A stretch of 24,415 bases of DNA, from positions 1 through 24,415 of the forward strand of contig JAITHH010000020.1 of the NCBI GenBank assembly GCA_031280065.1, written 5' to 3'. Both the position numbers and the translations under genes were made by a program. Origin of the DNA: Treponema sp. (GTDB taxonomy: Bacteria > Spirochaetota > Spirochaetia > Treponematales > Breznakiellaceae). Positions 8,017 to 17,067 of this stretch are shown here, one piece after another; within the stretch, counting starts at the first letter, position 1; each line of letters opens with the position of its first letter. The notes beneath the pieces are model-generated. The model saw only the letters and a program-made list of their open reading frames with translations, searched no databases and was not told the origin of the DNA.

Positions 8017-9564
8017 TTACAGGATATAGCGCCCCAAATCCTGATCGGCGGCGACGCCGCTGAGTTTCTGGTCAACGTAGTCCTCGGTAATGGACACGTC
8101 CGTGGGGGCGACATCCGGCGCTTCAAAGGAAAGCTCCTCCAAAAGGGTCTCCATGATCGTATGCAGCCGCCGGGCGCCGATGTTTTCCAGCCGGGAATTC
8201 ACCTCCGAGGCCAGCGCCGCCAGCTTTTCCACGGCCCCGGAGGTAAATTCGATATTCACCCCTTCGGTGGCCAGCAGCGCGGTGTACTGTTTGATCAGGG
8301 CGTTCTTGGGCTCGGTGAGAATACGCAGGAATTCATCCTTGCCCAGGGACTCAAGCTCCACCCGCAGGGGAAAGCGCCCCTGGAGTTCGGGGATCAGGTC
8401 GGAGGGCTTACTGACGTTGAAGGCCCCGGCGGCCACAAAGAGGATGTGATCGGTGTTCACCGGCCCCCACTTGGTGTTCACTGCGGCTCCCTCCACGATG
8501 GGCAGAATGTCCCGCTGAACCCCTTCGCGGGATACGTCCGGGCCGCCCCCCCGCTCGCCCTTGACGGCGATCTTGTCGATCTCGTCGATAAAGACGATGC
8601 CCGTCTCTTCCACGCGCTGGCGGGCCTCGTCGCTGACCCGGTCCCGGTCGATCAGCTTCTCCGACTCCTCGGCGATGAGTATCTCCCGCGCACGGCTTAC
8701 GGTAACGAGCTTCTTCTTCTTGCCCCCCCCGAACAGGCCCGCGATCCCCGACAGGCTCGTTTCCAGTTCTTCCATGCCCCCGCCCATCATCTCAAACGCC
8801 GGAAACTGAGGGGCCTGGTTCACCGTAATCTCGACCATCCGGTCTTCCAGCTTGCCCTCCCGGAGCATGGCCCGGAACTTTTCGCGGGTATGGGAAGCCT
8901 TGCCGGGGTCCCGGTCTTTGTCCTCGGTCTGCGCTTCGGGTTCCGCCCCGCCCGCCTCCTCGCCGCGCTCCGCCGCCTGCCCGCGTCCGATGGGAATGCC
9001 CACCTGAATGGCGGTGATGCCCGGCCCCCCGGCCCCATTGGGGTTAAGGGAGAAGGTTCCCACCGGGCGCACCACGGCTCCGTTCTGGGCGCTCTCCTTG
9101 GGCTTCTTGCCCGTGCCGGGGAGGAGCAGGTCCAGCAGGGCTTCCTCGGCCCGCTTTTCCGCCTCGGCGGTAACCGACTCCTGCATCTCCTGCTTCACCA
9201 TCTGAAAACCCGCAGCCATGAGGTCGCGGATCATGGACTCCACGTCCCGGCCCACATAGCCCACCTCGGTGTACTTGGTGGCCTCCACCTTGATAAAAGG
9301 CGAACCCGCCATCCGGGCGAGGCGGCGGGCGATCTCGGTCTTGCCCACGCCGGTGGGGCCTATCATGAGGATGTTCTTGGGGGCGATGTCCTCCCGCATC
9401 TCCGGGTCGATCTTCAGCCGGCGGATGCGGTTCCGCAGGGCCACGGCCACCGCCCGCTTGGCCTTCTTCTGCCCGACGATATATTTGTCCAGCTCCGCCA
9501 CGATCTCGCGGGGGGTAAAGCGGTCTAAATTCCGCTCATGCGTCTTGGTCTTTCTTTCGCTCAT
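8017..9564 (-). CDS. hslU: ATP-dependent protease ATPase subunit HslU (ClpY)
   Basis: The AAA+ unfoldase partner of HslV. It shows the HslU N-terminus TPREIVAELDKYIVGQ, Walker A GPTGVGKT (69-76), pore motif GYVGRD (102-107), Walker B GIVFIDEIDK (322-331), the sensor/arginine-finger region LQGRFPLRVEL and the conserved C-terminal tail ending GRYIL that docks into HslV. At 515 residues it is about 70 longer than E. coli HslU (443). The excess lies in the substrate-handling I-domain, about residues 150-228, and is rich in Gly, Glu and Ala. I use the ATG at 9564 (TGATG overlap with hslV); a GTG at 9567 directly before it is also possible. A GGAGGAG site lies 8 nt upstream of the ATG. Confidence 0.96.
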   Translation of the reverse strand: MSERKTKTHERNLDRFTPREIVAELDKYIVGQKKAKRAVAVALRNRIRRLKIDPEMREDIAPKNILMIGPTGVGKTEIARRLARMAGSPFIKVEATKYTEVGYVGRDVESMIRDLMAAGFQMVKQEMQESVTAEAEKRAEEALLDLLLPGTGKKPKESAQNGAVVRPVGTFSLNPNGAGGPGITAIQVGIPIGRGQAAERGEEAGGAEPEAQTEDKDRDPGKASHTREKFRAMLREGKLEDRMVEITVNQAPQFPAFEMMGGGMEELETSLSGIAGLFGGGKKKKLVTVSRAREILIAEESEKLIDRDRVSDEARQRVEETGIVFIDEIDKIAVKGERGGGPDVSREGVQRDILPIVEGAAVNTKWGPVNTDHILFVAAGAFNVSKPSDLIPELQGRFPLRVELESLGKDEFLRILTEPKNALIKQYTALLATEGVNIEFTSGAVEKLAALASEVNSRLENIGARRLHTIMETLLEELSFEAPDVAPTDVSITEDYVDQKLSGVAADQDLGRYIL

Positions 9565-10100
9565 CACGCAAGCTCCTCCAGGGTAATGTTTTCGTTAGTA
9601 TAGATGCAGATTTCACCGGCGATACGCAGGCTCTTTTCGGCGATTTCCGCCGCGGAAAGGCCGCTCTCCTGGAGCAGCGCCAGGGCCGCGGCGTAGGCGT
9701 AGCTGCCCCCGGAGCCGATAGCCAGGGCATCCCCGGCGGGCTCCACCACATCGCCGTTGCCGGAGATGAGCAGGACTTTGGTCCGGTCCGCCGCCAGCAG
9801 CGTGGCCTCAAGCCGTCTGAGGGACCGGTCGGTCCGCCATTCGGTGGCCAGTTCAACCGCGGCCCTGGTCAGATCCCCCGAATACTCCTTGAGTTTGCCC
9901 TCAAAGCGATCAAAGAGGGTAAAGGCGTCCGCGGTGGCTCCGGCAAAGCCGCAGAGCACCTTACCGTCCAACAGCCGCCTGACCTTGCGGGCGTTGTTTT
10001 TCAGCACTGTTTCTCCATAAGTTACCTGACCGTCTCCGGCCATCGCAACCTTGCCGTCCCTGCGTACCGCCAAAACCGTGGTACTCCGAATCCTGTTCAT
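9564..10100 (-). CDS. hslV: ATP-dependent protease peptidase subunit HslV (ClpQ)
   Basis: The 178-residue proteasome-beta-like threonine peptidase. The motif [20 protein letters not shown] (6-25) places the catalytic Thr at residue 7, so a six-residue leader must be removed to expose it, slightly longer than the usual one to few residues. [21 protein letters not shown] (50-70) and [10 protein letters not shown] are also typical. It forms the dodecameric core capped by HslU. It starts 3 nt after the xerC stop and overlaps the hslU start by 1 nt, so both subunits are likely made together. Confidence 0.97.
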   Translation of the reverse strand: MNRIRSTTVLAVRRDGKVAMAGDGQVTYGETVLKNNARKVRRLLDGKVLCGFAGATADAFTLFDRFEGKLKEYSGDLTRAAVELATEWRTDRSLRRLEATLLAADRTKVLLISGNGDVVEPAGDALAIGSGGSYAYAAALALLQESGLSAAEIAEKSLRIAGEICIYTNENITLEELA

Positions 10101-10103
10101 ACC

Positions 10104-11054
10104 CTATTCCTTTGCCTTTTCCTTCCGGCTTTTCTTCCGTTCCCGCGAACCGTGGGGGTGGGCCTCGGCATAGACCCGTTTGAGCCCTTCGATATTTACA
10201 TGGGTATAGCGCTGGGTGGTTGAAAGGCTGGCGTGCCCCAAGAGTTCCTGCACAACCCGGACATCGCAGCCGGAATTCAGCAGGTGCGTGGCGAAGCTGT
10301 GCCGCAGCGCGTGGGGATGCACGTTCTTCCGCAGTCCCGAACATTGGGCGTAGCGGCTGATGATCCACCGCAGGCCCGGCACGGAAAGCCCTCTGCCCCG
10401 GCGGTTGATAAAGAGCTTATCCGTTGGCCGCTCCGGGGGAATATGCTCCCCCCGGACAGCAAGCCAGTATGCCAGCGCCTTCCGCGCCTCCTCGGAAAAA
10501 AAAACGGCGCGTTCCTTGTTCCCCTTGCCGATTATCCGCGCCCCGCCGAAATCCCGCTCCAGAGAACCGAGCGTTAAGGCGGCGGTCTCGGAAATCCGCA
10601 GCCCCCCGGAATACATGAGGAGGATCAGGGCCTTGTCCCGCTCCGGCCAGAGTATCCCCTCGGTTTCGGGCAGTTCCGCGAAATCCGCCATCTCCCCTTC
10701 CCAGAGGAACACCGGCAGGCTTTTGGGCGCTTTGAGATTCCGCAGGGCGCAGGCGGGATTATCGGCGCGCAGTTCCATGCGCACCAGCCAGCGGAAGAAA
10801 CCCCGCACCGACGAGAGGCTCCGGTTCACGCTGACCGGGGCGCGGCCCAAAGCCCCCAGCGAAGCGACGAAGCCCTGCACGTCCCGGGGAGTGGCTGCGG
10901 AGGGTTCTTCGATCCGCCCCGCGCAGTAGGCGGCGAAATCCGCCAGGTCCTTCCCATAGGCCGCCAGGGTCGAGGGCGAGACCCCCCGGACCGCGGCGAG
11001 GTAATCCAGATACTCTTTGATCCGATCCGCGGGTTCGGGCCGGTTGTCATACAT
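10104..11054 (-). CDS. xerC: Tyrosine recombinase, XerC type
   Basis: A 316-residue site-specific recombinase with an N-terminal SAM-like core-binding domain (about 10-100) and a C-terminal catalytic domain. All catalytic residues are visible: R153 (SGGLRISE), K177 (GKGNKER), H248 and R251 (HALRHSFATH), H274 (LLGHASLSTTQ) and nucleophile Y283 (RYTHV). Xer proteins resolve chromosome dimers at dif with FtsK. The frame stays open upstream, but that part lies inside topA; the ATG at 11054 with GGAGG 9 nt upstream gives the normal length and overlaps topA by 8 nt. The tail after about 300 is strongly basic (HGSRERKKSRKEKAKE). XerC versus a CodV-like paralogue rests on position only. Confidence 0.92.
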   Translation of the reverse strand: MYDNRPEPADRIKEYLDYLAAVRGVSPSTLAAYGKDLADFAAYCAGRIEEPSAATPRDVQGFVASLGALGRAPVSVNRSLSSVRGFFRWLVRMELRADNPACALRNLKAPKSLPVFLWEGEMADFAELPETEGILWPERDKALILLMYSGGLRISETAALTLGSLERDFGGARIIGKGNKERAVFFSEEARKALAYWLAVRGEHIPPERPTDKLFINRRGRGLSVPGLRWIISRYAQCSGLRKNVHPHALRHSFATHLLNSGCDVRVVQELLGHASLSTTQRYTHVNIEGLKRVYAEAHPHGSRERKKSRKEKAKE

Positions 11055-13200
11055 CGGGAAGGGCCTCCGCATCCTCTGAATGGAGGTAGTCGCAGTCCGG
11101 GTTGATGCAGGCCTTGCGGGAACCGTTTTTCTTGTCGTACTTCTCCACCATGAAGTGCCCGCACTTGGGGCAGTCCTGGCTGAGGGGCTTAAAGTGGCTG
11201 ATAAAATCACACGCGGGGTAGTTGGCGCAGCCGTAGAATTCCTTGCCCCGGCCCTTGGTTTTCCGGGCCACGATGTCTCCCCCGCAGCGGGGGCACGTGG
11301 CAAGGGGAATGGAGCGGGTATTCCGGCATTCGGGGAAGCCCGAACAGGCGAGGAAAAAACCGTAGCGGCCCAGTTTTTTCAGCATGGGCTTGCCGCATTT
11401 CTCGCACACATAGCTGGTTGTTTCGTCCAAAGTACCCTTAAAGGACTCCAGGGTCTTTCCCACCTCGTCAACGAGGTCCTTGAAGGGATCGTAGAATTCG
11501 CGGATCATGTCCGGCCAGCGGAGCTGGCTCTCCTCCACGGCGTCGAGTTTGTTTTCCATTGACGCGGTAAAGGCCGCATCCACCACATGGGGGAAATACT
11601 CCACCAGCATATCCCAGATCATCCTTCCAAGCAGGGTGGGAACCAGTTGGCGGTTGGAGCGGGTAACGTAGTAGCGGTCCAGGAGTACGGAGATGATGGG
11701 AGCGTAGGTAGAGGGGCGGCCAATGCCCTTTTCCTCCAAGGTCTTGACGATGGAGGCGTCGGTGTAGCGGGCCGGCCCCTGGGTGAAGTGCTGCTCCGGG
11801 TGAAAACTCTCGATATGGACGCGGTCGCCTATCTTCAAGACCGGGTAGGAATTCCCCTTCTCCTCTTTGGAGGCCAAGAGCTTCATTACCTTATAGAAGC
11901 CCTTTTCGATGATCTTGGTTCCCGCGATACGGAATATCCCCTCTCCGGCCTGGATGTCCGTGCTGACGGTCCTGGTCTTGGCGCTGTTCATCTGGCTGGA
12001 CACAAAGCGCTCCCAGATGATCGTGTAGAGCCGTAACTGATCCTTGCCGAGGTATTCTTTCACGTCCTCCGGGGTGTAGGTAACGTAGGTGGGCCGTATG
12101 GCTTCGTGGGCGTCCTGGGCCTTCTTGCCCGGGGCGTATTCCACGGCCCGCTCGGGCAGATCATCGGGGTACTGCTTGCCTATCCAGGCGCGTACTTCGT
12201 CCAGCGCGACTTGAGAGATACGCACCGAGTCGGTACGCATATAGGTGATAAGCCCCACCCGCGAATTGCCGATGTTCACCCCCTCGTAGAGCTGCTGGGC
12301 GACCTGCATGGTTTTCTTGCTGGTAAAACCCAGCCGGTTCGCCGAAATCTGCTGAAGCTGAGAGGTGGTAAAGGGGGGCTTGGGCCGCACGGTTTTCTCG
12401 GTTTCCCGAATGTCAGCCACGGTACATTCGGCCCCGGCGAGCGCGTCCTTGATCGCGCTGACCTCCGCCTCGGTATGCAGTTCCGGTTTCAGCCCCTTCC
12501 ACGAGACCAGTTGGGCGGTAAACAGGGTTCTTCCCACCTTAAAGTCCGCGTCCAGCGTCCAGTATTCTTCCGGGATGAATGACTCGACTTCCTTTTCGCG
12601 CTCGCAGATGAGGCGCAGGGCCACGGACTGAACCCGGCCCGCGGAAAGCCCGTTCTTGACTTTCTTCCACAGGAGCGGGGAAAGGTTATACCCGACCAGG
12701 CGGTCCAGGACCCGCCGGGCTTTTTGGGCGTTGACCTTTGCCTCATCGATGCCGGAGGGCTTGGCCACCGCTTCTCTGATGGCCATCGGGGTAATCTCGT
12801 TAAAGCTGATCCGCTGGATGGGAATCTCGCCGGTCTTGGCGGCGATGGCGTTTTTCAAGTGCCAGGCGATAGCCTCCCCTTCACGGTCATTATCACTGGC
12901 CAGGAGGACCGTTCCGGCCTTTTTCGCGTCCCCCTGCAATTCCTTGAGGAGCTTTGCCCTGCCCCGGACGGTGATATACTCAGGCTCAAACTGATCTTCG
13001 ATTTTGACGCCCATCCGCGATTTCGGCAGATCGATCAGGTGCCCCATTGACGCCTTTACTGAATAGCCGGACCCCAGGTATTTCTCGATGGTCTTTGCCT
13101 TGGCGGGGGATTCCACAATAACCAGTATCTTCTTGTCTGCGGCTTTCTTTGCCGGGGGCTTTTTTCCCGGTTCTTTCTTCTTTTCGGTTTTGACCGCCAT
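11047..13200 (-). CDS. topA: DNA topoisomerase I (TopA)
   Basis: Type IA topoisomerase that relaxes negative supercoils. The Toprim domain shows E30 in LVIVESPAKAKT and D103/D105 in ASDNDREGEA; the catalytic tyrosine is Y320 in TYMRTDS. After the core come three four-cysteine zinc-ribbon repeats, from about residues 597, 638 and 682, each beginning CxxC. Length (717) is normal for the three-finger type. A Lys-rich N-terminal extension (KTEKKKEPGKKPPAKKAADKK) precedes the Toprim domain. I choose the ATG at 13200 because AGGAG lies just upstream; an ATG at 13212 overlaps the dprA stop by 1 nt but has no Shine-Dalgarno sequence. Confidence 0.97.
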   Translation of the reverse strand: MAVKTEKKKEPGKKPPAKKAADKKILVIVESPAKAKTIEKYLGSGYSVKASMGHLIDLPKSRMGVKIEDQFEPEYITVRGRAKLLKELQGDAKKAGTVLLASDNDREGEAIAWHLKNAIAAKTGEIPIQRISFNEITPMAIREAVAKPSGIDEAKVNAQKARRVLDRLVGYNLSPLLWKKVKNGLSAGRVQSVALRLICEREKEVESFIPEEYWTLDADFKVGRTLFTAQLVSWKGLKPELHTEAEVSAIKDALAGAECTVADIRETEKTVRPKPPFTTSQLQQISANRLGFTSKKTMQVAQQLYEGVNIGNSRVGLITYMRTDSVRISQVALDEVRAWIGKQYPDDLPERAVEYAPGKKAQDAHEAIRPTYVTYTPEDVKEYLGKDQLRLYTIIWERFVSSQMNSAKTRTVSTDIQAGEGIFRIAGTKIIEKGFYKVMKLLASKEEKGNSYPVLKIGDRVHIESFHPEQHFTQGPARYTDASIVKTLEEKGIGRPSTYAPIISVLLDRYYVTRSNRQLVPTLLGRMIWDMLVEYFPHVVDAAFTASMENKLDAVEESQLRWPDMIREFYDPFKDLVDEVGKTLESFKGTLDETTSYVCEKCGKPMLKKLGRYGFFLACSGFPECRNTRSIPLATCPRCGGDIVARKTKGRGKEFYGCANYPACDFISHFKPLSQDCPKCGHFMVEKYDKKNGSRKACINPDCDYLHSEDAEALPDV

Positions 13201-13211
13201 AGTGCTCCTCA

Positions 13212-14123
13212 TCAATACGCCGGAATAGTATCACGTGTTTCACCCTTTACCGCAATACCCCATTCGGCCAGAATATCCTCCCCGCCGGAGATGACCGGCG
13301 CGCCCTCGCGGGCCAGGTTCCGGCAGCCTTCCCCCAGCGGAGAATTGACGCCCGCGGCGGACACCCAGAGGTCCCGGCCCTGCTCCAGGGCGAAGCGGGC
13401 GGTGATCAGGGCCCCGGACTCGGCGGGGGCTTCCACCAGGAGCGTACCCCGCGCAAGCCCGGAGATGATGCGGTTGCGGGCGGGAAAATGCCATTTGCGC
13501 GCCGGCGTACCCGGCGGATATTCACTCACCAGGACGCCCCCGTTTTCCAGGATGCGCCGGGCCAGGCCCCGGTTCGAAGCCGGGTATACCCAATCCAGCC
13601 CCGATCCCAGCACCGCCACGGTGGGCGCTCCCCCCTCCACGCTGCCCCGGTGGGCCAGGGCGTCGATCCCCAGGGCCAGGCCCGACACTACCGGGATTCC
13701 TCCCCGCGCCAGGGTCCTCCCGGCGGAATAGGCGCAGGAGGCGGCCAATCCCGACGGTTTCCGGGTCCCCACCACCGCGGCCATGCGCTGGTCCCCGCCA
13801 GGCAGCGAGCCCCGGTAGAACAGCACCGCCGGGGGATCGTAGATCTCCCGCAGCAGGGGCGGATAGGCTGCTTCCGTGTATGAAACATAGCTGATTCCCC
13901 TCGCACGGGATGCCCCGGCATCCTGTTCAGCTTGGGAGCGGACTTCTTCCATTATCCAGGCGTATCTATCGAGCCGCCGCTGGATATGCGCTTCAATATC
14001 GGGCTTGGAAAGGGGCGTAATGTCAGACTCGCGGTTAAAGAGCGCGCAGAGCCGGACCCGCTCCGCCGCCCGCAGCCCGGGAATCCGGGCGATGATCAAA
14101 TCCAGGAGGCCCCGGTCATCCAT
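13212..14123 (-). CDS. dprA: DNA-processing protein DprA (Smf)
   Basis: A 303-residue Rossmann-fold protein that in competent bacteria loads RecA on incoming single-stranded DNA. The family core is clear: VVGTRKPS (117-124), SGLALGIDALAH (147-158), VAVLGSGLDWVYPASN (169-184), FPARNRIISGL (213-223) and ESGALITA. The N-terminal 70 residues look like the helical SAM-like domain. The short tail after about 285 suggests that the C-terminal winged helix (DML1) found in longer DprA proteins is absent. It overlaps the upstream TPR gene by 8 nt and abuts topA. No competence genes are visible nearby, so its role here may be in general recombination. Confidence 0.94.
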   Translation of the reverse strand: MDDRGLLDLIIARIPGLRAAERVRLCALFNRESDITPLSKPDIEAHIQRRLDRYAWIMEEVRSQAEQDAGASRARGISYVSYTEAAYPPLLREIYDPPAVLFYRGSLPGGDQRMAAVVGTRKPSGLAASCAYSAGRTLARGGIPVVSGLALGIDALAHRGSVEGGAPTVAVLGSGLDWVYPASNRGLARRILENGGVLVSEYPPGTPARKWHFPARNRIISGLARGTLLVEAPAESGALITARFALEQGRDLWVSAAGVNSPLGEGCRNLAREGAPVISGGEDILAEWGIAVKGETRDTIPAY

Positions 14124-14859
14124 AGTACTGTTCCATGATGATACGCTTATTCTGCTCCGCTTCGTTCCGCCTGGTTTTATCCTTGGCCGTGGAGATGATG
14201 CGGTCGTACATATCCATCGCCGCCTCGTAATCCTCCAGCATCACGTAGGCCCGGGCCAGGACGAACATACCGTCTATGTCGCTTGGCCGCAGTTCCAAGA
14301 GACGGCGAAGGTGGGGCACGGCGCTGGCGGGCTGTTCCAGCTCAAAGACGTAGAGCACTCCCAGGCCGTACAGGGGCCGCGTGTACTGGGCGTCCATCTT
14401 GATCGCGTTGAGGTACGCGGATTCGGCCAAGGCGTAGTAGCGGGTGCCGCTCCCGCTGTTCCCGTCAAAATCCAGGGCGGACTTGGCGGTCATCGCGGCG
14501 GAAACGCCGGTCAGGTACTGCAAGGTTGGATCCTCCGGGTTGTAGGCGATGCCCCGTTCCAGGGCGGCCAGGGCTTCGCGGTGGAGTTTCTTGTCCTGGA
14601 GCCTGGTGGCCAGTATCTTCCAATACGAGCCGGCCTTGTCCGCGTCCTGGAGATAGCTCTCCATCCGCTGTTCATACACGCCGATGGCCTTTTTCAGTTC
14701 ATCGACTGACGTTGGTATCGCGTTGCTGCTTACCTGGGCGATGCGCTTTGCCAGCGCTGCGCGTCTGCCTTCCCGCTGAATACCGGTAATAACCGCCACA
14801 GTCGCGGCAATGAGCACGATAACGATAAGCCCGCCGGCAACTTCTTTCTTGATTTTCAT
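14116..14859 (-). CDS. Membrane-anchored TPR protein
   Basis: This 247-residue protein has an N-terminal transmembrane helix (about 8-27, GGLIVIVLIAATVAVITG) and no lipobox, so it is probably anchored in the inner membrane with its body in the periplasm. From about residue 75 it is helical with tetratricopeptide-like repeats: roughly 79-112, 143-160, 163-194 and 197-224 (ALxxLERGIAYNPEDP and LLELRPSDIDG patterns). Such proteins are scaffolds; the partner is unknown. Its start overlaps the xerD stop (ATGA) and its stop overlaps dprA by 8 nt, so it is translationally tied to both. A TPR gene at this place is part of the treponemal gene order, but I do not assign a function. Confidence 0.85.
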   Translation of the reverse strand: MKIKKEVAGGLIVIVLIAATVAVITGIQREGRRAALAKRIAQVSSNAIPTSVDELKKAIGVYEQRMESYLQDADKAGSYWKILATRLQDKKLHREALAALERGIAYNPEDPTLQYLTGVSAAMTAKSALDFDGNSGSGTRYYALAESAYLNAIKMDAQYTRPLYGLGVLYVFELEQPASAVPHLRRLLELRPSDIDGMFVLARAYVMLEDYEAAMDMYDRIISTAKDKTRRNEAEQNKRIIMEQYYG

Positions 14860-15797
14860 CCTCTTACCTCAGGAGCCGCCGGTTCCGCCGGAGCCTCCCC
14901 TTTCCGGGTTCCCAGCTTCGGCATAAACCGCCGGTATTGTTCACGCAGCATCGACACGTCCACGTGGGTATATATTTGCGTCGTGGCCAGGTCAGCGTGG
15001 CCCAAAAGTTCCTGCACGGAACGGAGATCCGCGCCGCCTGCCAGGAGTTCGGTGGCAAAACTGTGCCGCAGACTGTGCAGGCGGGAACTCATCCCCAGCC
15101 GGGCCGTGAGCGCGGCGTAATTCTTCCATATTCCTTTTCGGGAAAGCCGCCTGCCGCTTCGCCCGATGAACAGGGCCTGGCCCCTGCGGGCCCCGGCCAG
15201 GGCCGGGCGGGATTCATCAAGGTAGCGCTTGAGCCACTTGCCCGCTTCCCCGCCGAATACCACCAGCCGCTCCTTGCTCCCCTTCCCCCGCACCCGGGCG
15301 ACGCCCTCGGTAAAAAATATATCTTCCGCGTTCAGGGCGGCGGCCTCGGATACCCGCAGCCCCGCCGAGTAGAGCAGTTCGAAGATGGCCCGGTCCCGAA
15401 TCCCCCTCGGCGTTTGGGTATCAACGCTGTCCAGCATCTCCTCCACCTGATCGCGGGAATGAACCGCCGGCAGCCGGAACGCCTGCCGGGGAATCTCCAG
15501 GAGGTCAGCGGGATTATCATCCCGCAGCCCCTCCTCGACCATGTAGCGGAAAAAAGAGCGGAGTACGGAGATCACCTTGGCCGCCGAGCGGGAGCCGATG
15601 CCCTCGCCGGAGCGGCGGAATTCCAGATACCGTGCCAGAACAATGCCGTCAGCCGCACCGGGCGCGATGTCTTCTTCAACAAGCCACTCCAGAAAACGGC
15701 GCGCCTCCCGCCCGTAGGTATCCACGGTAAGCAGGGCGCGGCGTTCCAGGGCCATCAGACGGTCATGGTAGGCTTCATAGAGCGGCGGCGCTCCCAT
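14856..15797 (-). CDS. xerD: Tyrosine recombinase, XerD type
   Basis: A 313-residue tyrosine recombinase with an N-terminal core-binding domain (about 5-100) and catalytic residues R148 (SAGLRVSE), K172 (GKGSKER), H241 and R244 (LHSLRHSFATE), H267 (LLGHADLATTQ) and Y276 (IYTHV). It is a clear paralogue of the XerC-type gene about 3.8 kb downstream, and the two probably form the XerC/XerD pair acting at dif. Naming it XerD is an inference from complementarity; phylogeny would settle it. It starts 3 nt after the ftsZ stop, with GGGAGGGG inside ftsZ as the ribosome binding site, and overlaps the TPR gene by 4 nt (ATGA). The C-terminal 20 residues are Ala/Pro/Glu-rich. Confidence 0.9.
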   Translation of the reverse strand: MGAPPLYEAYHDRLMALERRALLTVDTYGREARRFLEWLVEEDIAPGAADGIVLARYLEFRRSGEGIGSRSAAKVISVLRSFFRYMVEEGLRDDNPADLLEIPRQAFRLPAVHSRDQVEEMLDSVDTQTPRGIRDRAIFELLYSAGLRVSEAAALNAEDIFFTEGVARVRGKGSKERLVVFGGEAGKWLKRYLDESRPALAGARRGQALFIGRSGRRLSRKGIWKNYAALTARLGMSSRLHSLRHSFATELLAGGADLRSVQELLGHADLATTQIYTHVDVSMLREQYRRFMPKLGTRKGEAPAEPAAPEVRG

Positions 15798-15800
15798 GAA

Positions 15801-17033
15801 CTAATAGCCCCTCCCGCCTGAGGCGCTGTTTTTTTCCGGCGGATCTATATCAATACTATATTTCTTTTTTCGGAGCACCGTTGGCGTTTCCAGATCACCG
15901 TCCCGGAACTGGCGGGGGGGCAGCCCTTCGCCGGAACTTTTCGTATGATCTTTAAATTTCTCCCATTCCTGATAATCGATAAAATCGGTCCTGCCCGGCT
16001 TGCTCTTCTCCGGCTTCTGCTCGTCCCGTTTCAGCCGGGATGTCTGGCTCAAGAACCCGGTGGCGATTACCGTTACGTGGAGTTTATCTCCCAAGGAGGC
16101 GTCCACGGAACTGCCGATGATGACCAGAGCTTCGGGGTCGGCCTTTTTGGTAATATAGCTGACCACATCCTGGTATTCTATCAAGCCCACATCTTCCCCG
16201 CCTGAGACGTTGACCAGGATATGCTTGGCCCCGTCGATGGCGCAGTCTTCCAAAAGGGGGTTCTCGATGGCGGCGGCGGCGGCGTCTTCGGCCCGGTTGT
16301 CCCCTTCGCCGACTCCCACCCCCAAAATGGCGTCTCCCATATCCTGCATCGTGGTCTTAACATCCGCAAAGTCAATGTTGATTGTCCCCCGCGTGGTGAT
16401 GAGGTCCGCAATCCCCTGCACTCCCTGGCGGAGCACGTCATCGGCCTTGATAAACGCGTCTATGATCGAAGTCCGCCGGTCGATGATGTTCATCAGGTAC
16501 TCGTTGGGGATCACAATCAGAGTATCGACCACTTCCCGCATCTTGGCGATCCCCTCTTCGGCGATATTCATTTTACTGCGGCCCTCAAAACCGAAGGGCT
16601 TGGTTACCACGCCCACGGTTAGGGCCCCGCGCCCGCGGGCGATCTGGGCGATCACCGGGGCCGCGCCGGTGCCGGTGCCGCCCCCCATGCCTGCGGTAAC
16701 GAACACCATGTCCGCTCCTTTGAGGGCGTTGGCGATTAGTTCCTCGTCCTCCGCCGCGGCCCGCTCCCCTACTTCCGGCCTGCACCCCGCGCCAAGGCCG
16801 CCGGTGATTTTCTTGCCGATGGCCAGGCGTTTTTCGGGCGCAGCGCTGCATTGTTCCAGCGCCTGCATGTCCGTGTTGACCGCGTAAAATTGCACGCCTT
16901 TTAATCCGCATTCGATCATCCGGTTGACCGCGTTGGAACCGCCTCCGCCGACACCGATGACTTTTATGTTCGTTGTTCCCGGCGCGGGTTCTTCCCTGAC
17001 TTCAAGTCCTCGCAAACTGAATCCTTCTTCCAT
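15801..17033 (-). CDS. ftsZ: Cell division GTPase FtsZ
   Basis: Tubulin-like GTPase that builds the Z ring. It shows [18 protein letters not shown] (22-39), the tubulin signature GGGTGTG (117-123), PFGFEGR and the T7 catalytic loop NIDFADV (219-225). The folded part ends near residue 335; a charged linker follows. [10 protein letters not shown] (382-391) resembles the conserved C-terminal peptide that binds FtsA, but it is not terminal: 19 more residues ([19 protein letters not shown]) follow. A short N-terminal extension (about 20 residues) precedes the fold. The ATG has GGAGGGG 5 nt upstream, in a 68-nt gap after ftsA, suggesting strong independent translation. Confidence 0.97.
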   Translation of the reverse strand: MEEGFSLRGLEVREEPAPGTTNIKVIGVGGGGSNAVNRMIECGLKGVQFYAVNTDMQALEQCSAAPEKRLAIGKKITGGLGAGCRPEVGERAAAEDEELIANALKGADMVFVTAGMGGGTGTGAAPVIAQIARGRGALTVGVVTKPFGFEGRSKMNIAEEGIAKMREVVDTLIVIPNEYLMNIIDRRTSIIDAFIKADDVLRQGVQGIADLITTRGTINIDFADVKTTMQDMGDAILGVGVGEGDNRAEDAAAAAIENPLLEDCAIDGAKHILVNVSGGEDVGLIEYQDVVSYITKKADPEALVIIGSSVDASLGDKLHVTVIATGFLSQTSRLKRDEQKPEKSKPGRTDFIDYQEWEKFKDHTKSSGEGLPPRQFRDGDLETPTVLRKKKYSIDIDPPEKNSASGGRGY

Positions 17034-17067
17034 ATATTCCCCTCCAAAACTTTTTTCTGGAAGGCCG

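Noticed and set aside
7819..9528. 569-codon open frame on the plus strand, antisense to hslU
   Set aside because: Opposite strand of a full HslU gene; composition is low-complexity (Leu, Gly, His, Pro) without recognisable motifs.
11055..11303. 83-codon N-terminal extension of the XerC-type recombinase
   Set aside because: The extension lies in the zinc-ribbon part of topA in another frame and has Ala/Thr/Pro-rich shadow composition; the ATG at 11054 gives the family length and a ribosome binding site.
12986..13243. 85-codon minus-strand open frame at the start of topA
   Set aside because: It is a shadow in another frame of the Lys-rich topA N-terminus and the dprA end.
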